Part shown: positions 26,223 through 34,075 of the stretch, piece after piece
How the letters are laid out: each line of letters begins with the position of its first letter
How positions within the stretch are numbered: position 1 is the stretch's first letter
Translations under genes and position numbers: made by a program
Notes under the pieces: model-generated
What the model was told of the DNA's origin: nothing
What the model saw: the letters and a program-made list of their open reading frames with translations, nothing else
Database searches by the model: none
Assembly (NCBI GenBank): GCA_023388055.1
Contig: JAEWGW010000020.1
Span: 124,001-188,000 of the forward strand
Length of the DNA stretch: 64,000 bases
Origin: Bacillota bacterium
GTDB lineage: Bacteria; Bacillota; Bacilli; Paenibacillales; NBRC-103111
Direction: 5' to 3'

Positions 26223-29200
26223 CTACTCCAATTTTATCCGCAGCATTTCCGCTCCAACGGCAAATTCCTCCATCCCATCCTCCCGGGCATAGCGGATGCC
26301 GGACAGCAGGACACTCTCCCGCAGCACCCCTTCGAAATGCTCCAGGGCCAAAGCCAGCGACCGGCCGGCATCCAGCACCAAAAGAACTCTTTTCTCAATG
26401 GGGAGCTCCAGCTTCTTGCGGTAATCCTGGATAATCCGCACCACCTCGCGGACCAGGCCCTCTTCGATCAGCTCAGCGGTCAGTGCCGTATCCAGCGCCG
26501 CGGTAATGCCATAGCCCGATGCGGAGGCTAAGCCTTCCTTTGCCTTCTTTTCTACAAGAAGCTCCTCCAGGGATATCCGGACCGTCTTCTCCTCCAACAC
26601 CACCTCAAGAAAACCATCCTTCAATGCCTGACGTGCCGCGTCTCCTGCCAGCACCTTCAAGGCCTGCTGAATGGGTCCCACCAGTGGTCCATAGGTTCTG
26701 CCTGCCAGCTTGAGGTTCAGCTTGAAGGACAGATCCACCATTTCGGCATCCTCCTCCAAAACCTGAATATCCTTCACGTTGATCTCTTCTTGGATGATGG
26801 CGCCGAATCTCTCCACGGACAAAGGCTGTTCCATGACAAGAAGCAAGCGGGACAAGGGTTGTCTGGTTTTGAGTCCTGTTTCATTGCGGATATTGCGGGC
26901 CAGCTCCACCACCTGCCGCACGGTTTCCATCTGCTCTTCCAGCAAGGGATCGGACAGGGCAGCGTCACCGCGGGGATAATCTGCCAGATGAACGCTTCCT
27001 TCCCCACCCAGATTTCCGTACAGCTCCTCGGCCAAAAAAGGCATATAAGGAGCGGTCATCCGGGCCAGAGTCAGCAGCACCTGCCTCAGTGTCTGATAAG
27101 CCTCCAGCTTATCCGTTGGCAAGCCCTCTGCCCAGAAGCGCTCCCGGGAGCGGCGCAGATACCAGTTGCTCAGCTCATCCACGAAGGCTTCCATCAGTCT
27201 GGCAGGATTCAGGAAATCATTGGCCTCCAGCCCTTTTTCCACCTGAAGCAGCAGGGTATTCAGCCGGGAGAGGATCCACCGGTCCAAATCATGCTGCGGC
27301 GGCTTTACCGGGTGCGCCTCCGGCCGGTAGCCGTCGATGGAGGCGTACAGGGCATAAAAGGCATGGACATTCTGAATGGTATCCACCACCTTGGACTTGG
27401 CGTCCGCCACGATCTGGCGGGAGAAGCGTTTGCTGCTCCACGGCGCGCTGTCCGACAGGAATGCCCACCGAAAGGCGTCTGCCCCATATTCCTCGATGAT
27501 TTCCCAAGGATCGATGACATTGCCCTTGCTTTTGGACATTTTCAATCCGTTTTCATCCAGGACATGACCGGTGGATATCACCGCTTTGTACGGCGCCTGT
27601 CCGTTGTACAGGGTGGAGATGGCCAGCAGGCTGAAGAACCAGCCCCGGGTTTGGTCAATCCCCTCGCAGATCATATCGGCGGGATACTGCTCCCGGAAGG
27701 TTTCCCCGTCGCCGAACGGATGATGGTACTGGGCAAAAGGCATGGACCCGCTGTCAAACCAAACGTCGATGACCTCGGAGGTCCGTTCCATCAGCCCGCC
27801 GCAGGAGCACTGCAGCTTGATTCCATCCACATAAGGCTTATGCAGCTCCACATCCTCCGCCACAGGCCCTGCAGCCCATTCCCGGAGCTCCTGGCGGCTG
27901 CCTGGAGCCCGCTCCTTGCCGCAGTCCGGGCACACCCACACATTCAGCGGCGTTCCCCAATAGCGGTTGCGGCTGATATTCCAATCCACCAGCTCCTCCA
28001 GGAAACGCCCGAAGCGACCCTCCTTCAAGTGGCCGGGGTACCATTCGATGCGTCTGTTATTCTCGATCAATTGCTCCTTCACCGCCGTGGTCCGGATAAA
28101 CCAGCTTTCGGTGGCGTAATAGAGCAAGGGGGATTTGCAGCGCCAGCAGAAGGGATAGCTGTGCTCATAGCGCTCCTTGGCATAGAGAAGCCCCTTCTCG
28201 GCCAGGTAACGAACCACATCCACATCGCAATCCTTCACAAATCGCCCTTGAAATTCCTGCACCTGTGCCGTATACCGTCCGGCCGTATCCACCACATTGT
28301 GAAAGTCCAGTCCATGCTTCTGGACGGTTCTGTAATCCTCCTCGCCGTGAGCCGGCGCGATATGCACAATCCCGGTGCCGCTGGTGTCGCTGACATAGTC
28401 CGCATCCACCACACGGAAGCCATTTGCCCCCTTGATGCTGTCGAAGGGTGGCTCATAGGTCAACCCCACCAGCTCCGCACCCTTTTTCACGGAAAGAATC
28501 TCATAATCCGCCTTCAACACCTTTTCCACCAGATTCAAGGCGACCACGAAGGTTTCTCCCTGCTGGCGGGCCAAGGCATAATCCATGTCCTTATTCACCG
28601 CAAGAGCGATATTGCCGGGAAGCGTCCATGGGGTGGTGGTCCAGGCCAGGAATACCAGCCCATTCTCCTTGCTGGGAAACTTCACGGTAGCGCTCAAGTC
28701 CTTAACGTCCTCATATCCCTGGGCAACCTCGTGGGAGCTGAGTGTGGTTTGGCAGCAGGGGCAATACGGGCTAACCCGGTGCCCCTTATAAAGCAGACCC
28801 TTCTTGTGGATGGTGGACAACAGATGCCAGACGCTTTCGATGTAATCGTTATCCAGGGTGACGTAGGGATGGTCCAGATCCGTCCAATAGGCGATGGCCT
28901 CTGTCAGCTCCCGCCATTGGCGCTCGTATTCGAAAACGCTGGCTTTGCAGTCCTCCACAAATCGGGCGACGCCATACGTCTCAATCTCCTGCTTGCCGGA
29001 GATGCCCAGCTGCTTCTGGACCCCCAGCTCAACGGGCAATCCATGAGTATCCCAGCCTGCCTTGCGGATCACCTGGTAGCCGGACATGGTTTTGTAACGC
29101 CCGATAAAATCCTTGATCACCCGCCCCAGCACATGACCAATATGGGGTTTGCCGTTGGCGGTAGGCGGTCCTTCGTAGAACACGAACCGGGGACTGCCCT

Positions 29201-29303
29201 GCCGGTTAACGATGGATTGGCGGAAGGTATCCTCCTTCTCCCATTGGGCCAGCACCCGTAGCTCCCGCTGCCGGGCCTTTTCCTTCACATCGACGGTTTT
29301 CAT
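26223..29303 (-). CDS. ileS: Isoleucyl-tRNA synthetase, type-2 (eukaryote-like) form
   Basis: A 1026-residue class I synthetase that charges tRNA-Ile. The HIGH motif is NGKPHIGHVLGRVIKDFIGRYKTM near residue 50, the editing domain follows, and KMSKS appears as ENGLKMSKSKGNVIDP near residue 590. Length, the KPHIGH context (type 1 usually has GNIHIGHALNK), the AGWDTHGLPVELGVQKQLG segment and the absence of a C-terminal zinc-finger Cys cluster all point to the type-2 class, which is typically little inhibited by mupirocin. The frame is open to 29447 but that stretch is T-box leader. Two ATG codons are possible, 29315 (no room for a ribosome site) and 29303 (after AAAGGATGAG); 29303 is chosen. Controlled by the T-box at 29346-29638. 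Confidence 0.95.
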   Translation of the reverse strand: MKTVDVKEKARQRELRVLAQWEKEDTFRQSIVNRQGSPRFVFYEGPPTANGKPHIGHVLGRVIKDFIGRYKTMSGYQVIRKAGWDTHGLPVELGVQKQLGISGKQEIETYGVARFVEDCKASVFEYERQWRELTEAIAYWTDLDHPYVTLDNDYIESVWHLLSTIHKKGLLYKGHRVSPYCPCCQTTLSSHEVAQGYEDVKDLSATVKFPSKENGLVFLAWTTTPWTLPGNIALAVNKDMDYALARQQGETFVVALNLVEKVLKADYEILSVKKGAELVGLTYEPPFDSIKGANGFRVVDADYVSDTSGTGIVHIAPAHGEEDYRTVQKHGLDFHNVVDTAGRYTAQVQEFQGRFVKDCDVDVVRYLAEKGLLYAKERYEHSYPFCWRCKSPLLYYATESWFIRTTAVKEQLIENNRRIEWYPGHLKEGRFGRFLEELVDWNISRNRYWGTPLNVWVCPDCGKERAPGSRQELREWAAGPVAEDVELHKPYVDGIKLQCSCGGLMERTSEVIDVWFDSGSMPFAQYHHPFGDGETFREQYPADMICEGIDQTRGWFFSLLAISTLYNGQAPYKAVISTGHVLDENGLKMSKSKGNVIDPWEIIEEYGADAFRWAFLSDSAPWSSKRFSRQIVADAKSKVVDTIQNVHAFYALYASIDGYRPEAHPVKPPQHDLDRWILSRLNTLLLQVEKGLEANDFLNPARLMEAFVDELSNWYLRRSRERFWAEGLPTDKLEAYQTLRQVLLTLARMTAPYMPFLAEELYGNLGGEGSVHLADYPRGDAALSDPLLEEQMETVRQVVELARNIRNETGLKTRQPLSRLLLVMEQPLSVERFGAIIQEEINVKDIQVLEEDAEMVDLSFKLNLKLAGRTYGPLVGPIQQALKVLAGDAARQALKDGFLEVVLEEKTVRISLEELLVEKKAKEGLASASGYGITAALDTALTAELIEEGLVREVVRIIQDYRKKLELPIEKRVLLVLDAGRSLALALEHFEGVLRESVLLSGIRYAREDGMEEFAVGAEMLRIKLE

Positions 29304-29345
29304 CTGTATGCTCATCCTTTCATCTTTTCTTTTCTGCCGGAAGAC

Positions 29346-29638
29346 AAAAAAATCCCGCCCCCTAAGGGACGAGATTGCTCTCGCGATACCACCCTTGTTC
29401 CGCTGGCATGAAAGCCCATGCGGCACTGTTCCGGCGTACGTGTTCATACGCGGCCCTTGTAACGGCGGGGATTCCGGGTCGGCTTACTTTCGTTCAGCCT
29501 TCCTTCTCGGAGAGGATATTCGGCTGCTTCCTGAACGTTGGCTTTCAGCACGGGGCCAACTCTCTGGAGATCGGGCAAACAGCTTATTTGTTCTCGTCAG
29601 CGAATTTGAATGTTAGATTAGTTGAAGAACAATGATTA
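29346..29638 (-). promoter_or_regulatory. T-box riboswitch of ileS
   Basis: On the minus strand the leader has stem I features (GACGAGAACAAATAAGCTG, then CAGAGAG and GTGCTGAAAGC), a specifier region GAATATCCTCTCCGAG with the isoleucine codon ATC at 29517-29515, and the T-box proper AGGGTGGTATCGCG at 29395-29382. The terminator half follows with GGGCGGGA and seven T at 29352-29346. Uncharged tRNA-Ile pairing with ATC and with GGTGG in the T-box bulge should favour antitermination and ileS expression. This accounts for most of the 452-bp gap 29304-29755. Confidence 0.95.
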
Positions 29639-29644
29639 TTGCCA

Positions 29645-29673
29645 GTTATACCACAAAGCCGGCAGAATATCAA
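29645..29673 (-). promoter_or_regulatory. ileS promoter
   Basis: TTGATA (29673-29668) and TATAAC (29650-29645) on the minus strand with a 17-bp spacer. The predicted start near 29638 gives a leader that contains the whole T-box. Confidence 0.75.
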
Positions 29674-29755
29674 TAACCGCTTTATGGAAAAAACATCTTT
29701 TATGATCATATCTTTACTCGTATACTATGTTTACATGAAACATTGGAGGTCAGTG

Positions 29756-30451
29756 ATGAAGCCTGAGCTATTCGAAAATGAGATGATTGAACGGTTGGCA
29801 GAGCTGGGTATTACAGCTAACGAGAAAAAGCTAGATGAAAAAAAGCTTCAAAAGATAGAAAAGAAGTACAGGTTGTCTATTCCGGAGCCGTATCGGCAGT
29901 TCCTATTGATGTACGAGGAGGGTGCACCGGATCAGGATATTCACTATCCGGCGATAGAATCCATACCGCGGGCGGACAAGAACAATATGCTTTCATTCGG
30001 TTCATTCTTGGTTGCTGTCGATGGACCAGATAGCCTGGAAAAACATGTGAAGAATTATTACGAAAGAATTCCGTCATCCCTTTTACCCATTGCTACGGAT
30101 CTTACGGGTAATCTGATTTGTATGGGACTAAGCGGAGCAGCGGACGGAAGAATCTACTACTGGGATCACGAAAATGAGCTGGCCGCAAAAATCATGCTGC
30201 AAATGGATCTGAATGGCATCACCTCGATAGATGATTATTGGGAAAACCTCTACGTTGTAGCGGATTCTTTTATGGATTTTATCAGGAATCTGCGACTGGA
30301 AGAGGAAACAGAAATAAAAAAGGTTAGTGCCGTCATTGTAAGAGAAAGCATGCGGGTGGGCTTTATTGAAAGCATGAAATTGGCCAGGGAGAAATTAGAG
30401 GCTGCGGAAAAAGAGAAAAAAGCGAAAAAAGTGAAGCCCAAAACCAAATAA
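29756..30451 (+). CDS. SMI1/KNR4 (SUKH) domain protein
   Basis: A 231-residue cytoplasmic protein. The SUKH fold is visible from KKLQKIEKKYRLSIPEPYRQFLLMYEEGAPDQDIHYP (about 26-62), then FGSFLVA, PIATDLTGNLICMGLSG and RIYYWDHENE (about 112-142). The C-terminus is highly charged (EKLEAAEKEKKAKKVKPKTK). In bacteria this fold is common in immunity proteins against secreted nuclease or other polymorphic toxins, and in general protein-binding roles. No toxin gene is adjacent, so immunity is only a possibility. ATG at 29756 with TTGGAGGTCAG upstream; longer in-frame starts run into the divergent ileS promoter and are rejected. Divergent from ileS. Confidence 0.8.
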   Translation: MKPELFENEMIERLAELGITANEKKLDEKKLQKIEKKYRLSIPEPYRQFLLMYEEGAPDQDIHYPAIESIPRADKNNMLSFGSFLVAVDGPDSLEKHVKNYYERIPSSLLPIATDLTGNLICMGLSGAADGRIYYWDHENELAAKIMLQMDLNGITSIDDYWENLYVVADSFMDFIRNLRLEEETEIKKVSAVIVRESMRVGFIESMKLAREKLEAAEKEKKAKKVKPKTK

Positions 30452-30490
30452 TGTTTCATTTCAGGTAAATGTGAAAGGAATGGACTGTGA

Positions 30491-30540
30491 CCCCTAGAGT
30501 GGACACTTCAAAAGTGCCCTTTCTAGGGGCCAGAATTTTT
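30491..30540. terminator. Two-way intrinsic terminator
   Basis: CCCCTAGA (30491-30498) pairs with TCTAGGGG (30522-30529), with an inner stem GGACACTT/AAGTGCCC (one mismatch) and a 3-nt loop, followed by GAATTTTT. It lies between the convergent SUKH and CatB-like genes and can serve the SUKH gene strongly; it overlaps the stop codon of the CatB-like gene. Confidence 0.7.
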
Positions 30541-31165
30541 ACGTAAGGCTACGTAGTCTATTGGCCAACTCTTCGATCTTGTTGGACGTAAGCAGTGGAA
30601 TCAGCGTCTTGACGGTTTCGATGTCTCTCTCCCACCACTTGGTTTCCTGGAGAAGCCGGATCTCATCGTCACTGAAGCGCTGCCGGATCACCTTGGCCGG
30701 ATTGCCGCCTACTACGGCAAACGGCGGAACATCCTTGGTTACTACGGCCCGCGATGCGATGACCGCCCCGTCCCCGATGGTGATGCCGGGCATAATCATG
30801 GCCTCGGTGCCGATCCAGACATCATTGCCGATGACTGTATCGCCTTTGGTCAAATAGCCGTTTGCCGCGCCTTCATACAGATCCGGTGTGTAGTAGAACG
30901 GATAAGTGGTGACCCAATCCATCCGGTGCCCCTGATTACCGCACATGATAAACACGGCACCGGACCCGATGGAGCAGTATCTGCCGATGATAAGCCGATC
31001 CACATCATCCCGGTCAGGGGACAGGTATCGGACGCAATAATCCTCAAAGTGCTGCTGGTGGTAAAATCCGGAGTAATAGGAGTAGTCGCCTGCAATAATA
31101 TTTTTGTTGGTGATATGATCCTTCAGCACATAGCTTTTCGTCCAGTGCTCGAACACATTGGCCAT
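30539..31165 (-). CDS. CatB-like xenobiotic O-acetyltransferase
   Basis: A 208-residue left-handed beta-helix acetyltransferase. It follows the type B chloramphenicol acetyltransferase pattern closely: GDYSYYSGFYHQQHFEDYCVRYLSPDRDDVDRLIIGRYCSIGSGAVFIMCGNQGHRMDW, where the His of GNQGHR is the catalytic base position, then GDTVIGNDVWIGTEAMIMPGI hexapeptide turns and VVGGNPAKVIRQRF. The related Vat enzymes usually have NHRMDG at the catalytic loop, so CatB is the better match. Expected reaction: acetyl transfer from acetyl-CoA to chloramphenicol or a similar hydroxylated compound. Chromosomal copies may have another natural substrate. Full length, no transposon nearby. ATG at 31165 with a modest GGGGG ribosome site. 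Confidence 0.85.
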   Translation of the reverse strand: MANVFEHWTKSYVLKDHITNKNIIAGDYSYYSGFYHQQHFEDYCVRYLSPDRDDVDRLIIGRYCSIGSGAVFIMCGNQGHRMDWVTTYPFYYTPDLYEGAANGYLTKGDTVIGNDVWIGTEAMIMPGITIGDGAVIASRAVVTKDVPPFAVVGGNPAKVIRQRFSDDEIRLLQETKWWERDIETVKTLIPLLTSNKIEELANRLRSLT

Positions 31166-31317
31166 TGTATGAACCCCCGTTTTGGATGGTAAGTATGATT
31201 CCGTTTTCAGCTTACCCTCTTTTGGCCTCCTCAGCCATCCCTTCCCCGCGGCAAAAATAGTTTTAACGGATTTTTCCGGGACAGATATTGTCCGGAGGGA
31301 GCTCCTGAAGCCAAACC

Positions 31318-31346
31318 TTGTATGCAGCCGCGGTTTATGTCATGAT
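31318..31346 (+). promoter_or_regulatory. Possible promoter of the pseudouridine synthase gene
   Basis: TTGTAT (31318-31323) and CATGAT (31341-31346) with a 17-bp spacer, 45 bp upstream of the start codon. Weak boxes; placement is sensible. Confidence 0.3.
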
Positions 31347-31391
31347 ACAGGTAGCTTTTATAGCTTAGAACACTAGAACAGGTGGTTTCAC

Positions 31392-32522
31392 ATGGCAAAC
31401 AAACGGAATCCGGAGAACGGCCGCAGGTCAGGCTCCTCTTCCCATAAACAACAATCCGATAAGAACCGCCCGGCCCGCCGCGGCGCTGAACGGCACCAAA
31501 ATGAAGGCCGGGGCAAAAGACAACGTCACGCAGACTCAAGCAGCGCCTACGGGAGCACCGATTACCGCGGCCCATCCCCTGCATCTGCCGGACAAGGCTC
31601 TCCCCGACGCCCGGAAGCAGGCGAGAATGCCGGAGCCTTGTCTCTCTCCGGACGCCGCAAGGGCGAGTGGTATGAGATCCGTCTGCCGGATCAATACGGC
31701 ACTGCCCCGGCATCGGCGATGCTGCGTTTTCTTCCCCTGCCTCCCAAGATGGCAAGCAAGTTTCTTCAGGATAACGCCATCCAGAAAAGCGGCAACCTGC
31801 TGAAGCTGCGCCTGTTCCCCAAGGAACGCCTGGGAATGGAGCCGGATTGGCATGATCTGAACATCCTGTTTGAGGATGATTTCCTGCTTATCGTGAACAA
31901 GCCTATGGGTATGGAAGTCCATCCCAGCGCCCACGGCCAAAAAGGCACCTTGGCCAATGCCGTGGCCGCTTATTATGAGATGACCGGCAAAACCTGCAAG
32001 GTCCGTCCTGTGCACCGGCTGGACAAGGACACCACGGGCCCGGTGATTTTTGCCAAGAATGAGCTGGCCAGCGTCATTCTGGAGAAATCCCTCAAGGATA
32101 AGAAGATCGAACGTCTCTATGTCGCCATAGCGGAAGGACGTATCATCCAGCAAAAGGGCACCATTGACGCTCCTATCGGCCAGGACCGGCTCCACTCCAC
32201 CCGTCGCCGGGTCAGTGAAACAGGAGAGCCTGCCGTCACTCATTACGACGTGGTGGAACGGCTCAAGGGTCATACCCTGGTCCGCCTGCGGCTGGGCACA
32301 GGACGAACGCACCAGATTAGAGTCCATCTGGCCCATATCGGTCATCCCGTCGCTGGTGACGGCATGTACGGCGGCAAACGCACCCATATTGACCGTCAGG
32401 CACTGCATGGAGAGAAGCTGGTTTGTTACCACCCGTGGACAGGGAACAAAATCCATGTGACAGCTCCGATGCCGGAGGACATGGCTCAAGCAGTGTCAGG
32501 GCTGCGGAACCGGAAAAGCTAA
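31392..32522 (+). CDS. RluA-family pseudouridine synthase
   Basis: A 376-residue RNA-modifying enzyme converting uridine to pseudouridine in rRNA or tRNA. The first 90 residues are a basic, Ser/Gly/Arg-rich, probably disordered tail. The catalytic domain begins around 150; motif HRLDKDTTGPVIFAK near residue 207 contains the catalytic Asp, and LRLGTGRTHQIRVHLAHIGHPVAGDGMYG near 300 is the second RluA signature. The region before the catalytic domain (about 90-150) is S4-like in position but too divergent to call. ATG at 31392 with AGGTGG six bases upstream. The long basic tail is unusual for RluD-type proteins but occurs in Paenibacillus. Target position in RNA cannot be told. Confidence 0.9.
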   Translation: MANKRNPENGRRSGSSSHKQQSDKNRPARRGAERHQNEGRGKRQRHADSSSAYGSTDYRGPSPASAGQGSPRRPEAGENAGALSLSGRRKGEWYEIRLPDQYGTAPASAMLRFLPLPPKMASKFLQDNAIQKSGNLLKLRLFPKERLGMEPDWHDLNILFEDDFLLIVNKPMGMEVHPSAHGQKGTLANAVAAYYEMTGKTCKVRPVHRLDKDTTGPVIFAKNELASVILEKSLKDKKIERLYVAIAEGRIIQQKGTIDAPIGQDRLHSTRRRVSETGEPAVTHYDVVERLKGHTLVRLRLGTGRTHQIRVHLAHIGHPVAGDGMYGGKRTHIDRQALHGEKLVCYHPWTGNKIHVTAPMPEDMAQAVSGLRNRKS

Positions 32523-32539
32523 AACCAACTCTCCAATAC

Positions 32540-32569
32540 AAGAACCGGACTCCCAGGAATCCGGTTCTT
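32540..32569. terminator. Hairpin between convergent genes
   Basis: AAGAACCGGA (32540-32549) and TCCGGTTCTT (32560-32569) form a perfect 10-bp stem with a 10-nt loop. The following TGTTATG on the plus strand is only moderately T-rich. It probably ends both the pseudouridine synthase and serpin transcripts. Confidence 0.6.
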
Positions 32570-32589
32570 TGTTATGTCTGGCCGATGCC

Positions 32590-33861
32590 TTACGGCGATT
32601 GGCAGATGCCGGTAAACAGGACGGTGCCGTTAGCAGCGGTGATGCTGTACAGGAACGGCCGGTCCAAAACCAACTCAGCAGCTTCACCTTTGGGCAACCC
32701 ACTGCCCACCATCAATATTTCTGTAAAAGCGGCTGCTTCCACCCCTTTTTCGTCAATGGCTATGTGGGTATTTTGGGTAATTTGGCTGATAAAAACCGAA
32801 GTATCGCTCATCACGCTGAAATTCGCCTGGTCTGTAAACGGGGCGTTCATACCCATCGCCTTTAGGGCCTGCACCAGCTCCAGCTTAGAGCTGTAATCGA
32901 ATTTGGGCACCTTCAGGTCCAGCTTATATGTGGTTTTTCCCGATGCCGGAAGCAGTGCTCTGGTTTTCTCGGGTGTGGTCACCAACTCCTTGATGGAAAC
33001 CCCCTTATCCGGCAATACGAAGGTCATGGCGCCTCCGTTTTTCAAGCGGAGGGTTGCGGAGGCAAACCGGTCTTCCTTGATGTAATCCGCCGTATAATAA
33101 TTCCTGCTCATAAAAGCCGCGGTCAGCTGCCCCCCTTCCTCCGGATAAAACATTCCCTGGACGGTTTGGCTCTCGTTAAAGGCATCCAACCATTCATCCT
33201 TAAAATCCAACGTATTCAAAAGTGCCATAACCTGCTGGGGGTCAGGCTGGATCGTAGGCGTAATTTGCCCCCCTGTATGCTCGCGCACCCACTCTCCCAT
33301 TTTTTTAGCTGTCTCCTTTTGGGCAAAATCCGCTGTATGCAGAGAGGCATAAAAGCTCGCGGACGCCAGCTTCTCGTATTCCTTCTTAAAGCTGTGCCCT
33401 TGCTGGATCCACATGGAGTTGGCTGTTTTGAGCCTGCCGATTTCATTGTCCGTGTGGAGCAGGCGGATGAGCTTGCCCGTGTCCGCAGCCAGCCTGCTAA
33501 TGTTCCCAGGACTGTTGCCTCCAAGCAAGGAGAGCATCTCCTTTTGGGTCGCGCCCTCCGCTCCGGAGGTGGCAAGGGCTAACGCAACGTACAAGCTGTA
33601 TGGTGAATAGAGAGTATTGCCCTGCCCCTCACTCAAAATACGGGAAGCAGTAAACATCGAAAATTGCTCCAGGGCGTCCATTCCTGCTTGGGACACACGG
33701 TTATCCTCCTGAATGCTTCGTTTGGCCTCCACATCCCCAAAAGCAGGGGCAACAAGAGGAGCCGGTTTGGATGAAGGAGCGTAACCGCAGGAAACAGCGA
33801 TTGCAAGCAGAGGAGCCAGCAGAAGGCATTTGGTGGAGCTTCGCCAAATAGAAGTTGTCAT
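32590..33861 (-). CDS. Serpin-family protease inhibitor, probable lipoprotein
   Basis: A 423-residue secreted serpin. The N-terminal signal (MTTSIWRSSTKCLLLAPLLAIAVSC) ends in a lipobox-like AVSC, so it is probably lipid-anchored outside the membrane. The serpin fold is clear from NTLYSPYSLYVALALATSGAEGAT, ALLNTLDFKDEWLDAF and VPKFDYSSKLELVQALKAMGM. The reactive-centre hinge DEKGVEAAAFTEILMV is close to the inhibitory consensus EEGTEAAA, and the family ending RPFLYSITAANGTVLFTGIC is complete. By counting from the hinge the scissile bond falls near GSG, suggesting a subtilisin- or elastase-like target; this is inference. The ATG at 33861 follows GGTGA; upstream TTG and ATG starts (33927, 33870) are less likely. 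Confidence 0.85.
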   Translation of the reverse strand: MTTSIWRSSTKCLLLAPLLAIAVSCGYAPSSKPAPLVAPAFGDVEAKRSIQEDNRVSQAGMDALEQFSMFTASRILSEGQGNTLYSPYSLYVALALATSGAEGATQKEMLSLLGGNSPGNISRLAADTGKLIRLLHTDNEIGRLKTANSMWIQQGHSFKKEYEKLASASFYASLHTADFAQKETAKKMGEWVREHTGGQITPTIQPDPQQVMALLNTLDFKDEWLDAFNESQTVQGMFYPEEGGQLTAAFMSRNYYTADYIKEDRFASATLRLKNGGAMTFVLPDKGVSIKELVTTPEKTRALLPASGKTTYKLDLKVPKFDYSSKLELVQALKAMGMNAPFTDQANFSVMSDTSVFISQITQNTHIAIDEKGVEAAAFTEILMVGSGLPKGEAAELVLDRPFLYSITAANGTVLFTGICQSP

Positions 33862-33957
33862 ATCAAACATCACCGTCCAATTTGTCCGTTTCTTACTTGA
33901 CGATACAGTATCCACATTTGTTGCCAATTGAAGTGAGAATTAAATTTAACGTCATTA

Positions 33958-33985
33958 AGTTTACATAATATATATTATGTTTTAA
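33958..33985. other. dif-like chromosome dimer resolution site
   Basis: The 28 bp read AGTTTACATAA, then centre TATATA, then TTATGTTTTAA: an 11-6-11 layout. On the minus strand the right half reads TATATA followed by TTATGTAAACT, which is identical to the central region and XerD arm of the Bacillus subtilis dif site as I remember it. The other arm differs, making this site more symmetrical. It lies 90 bp upstream of xerS. Identity rests on recall of the published site and needs an alignment. Confidence 0.6.
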
Positions 33986-34024
33986 TCTTCCCGAACAAAG
34001 ATAGAAACTTTTCCCTTCCCTTGT

Positions 34025-34058
34025 TATACTTGAACTTAGACAGGTTATCCGGATAACC
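34025..34058 (+). promoter_or_regulatory. xerS -10 box and leader palindrome
   Basis: TATACT (34025-34030) is a good -10 box; the -35 region is poor. Just downstream lies a perfect 16-bp palindrome GGTTATCC-GGATAACC (34043-34058), about 7 bp before the GGGGGTG ribosome site of xerS. It could be an operator or an RNA hairpin limiting translation. Confidence 0.45.
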
Positions 34059-34075
34059 CACACGGGGGTGCTCTT

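Noticed and set aside
26790..29261. An 823-codon open frame on the plus strand opposite ileS
   Set aside because: It is antisense to a clearly conserved synthetase, has no ribosome site and its protein looks like shadow composition (rich in His, Gln, Arg, Pro) caused by GC-rich codons on the other strand. The same applies to the 518-codon frame opposite pulA (37897-39453).
29304..29447. N-terminal extension of ileS
   Set aside because: The extra codons overlap the T-box terminator and antiterminator.
30481..30540. Possible miniature IS3-like element (ends resembling TGACCCC..GTGGACA)
   Set aside because: The sequence is best explained as a strong hairpin terminator between convergent genes; I see no target-site duplication and no transposase.
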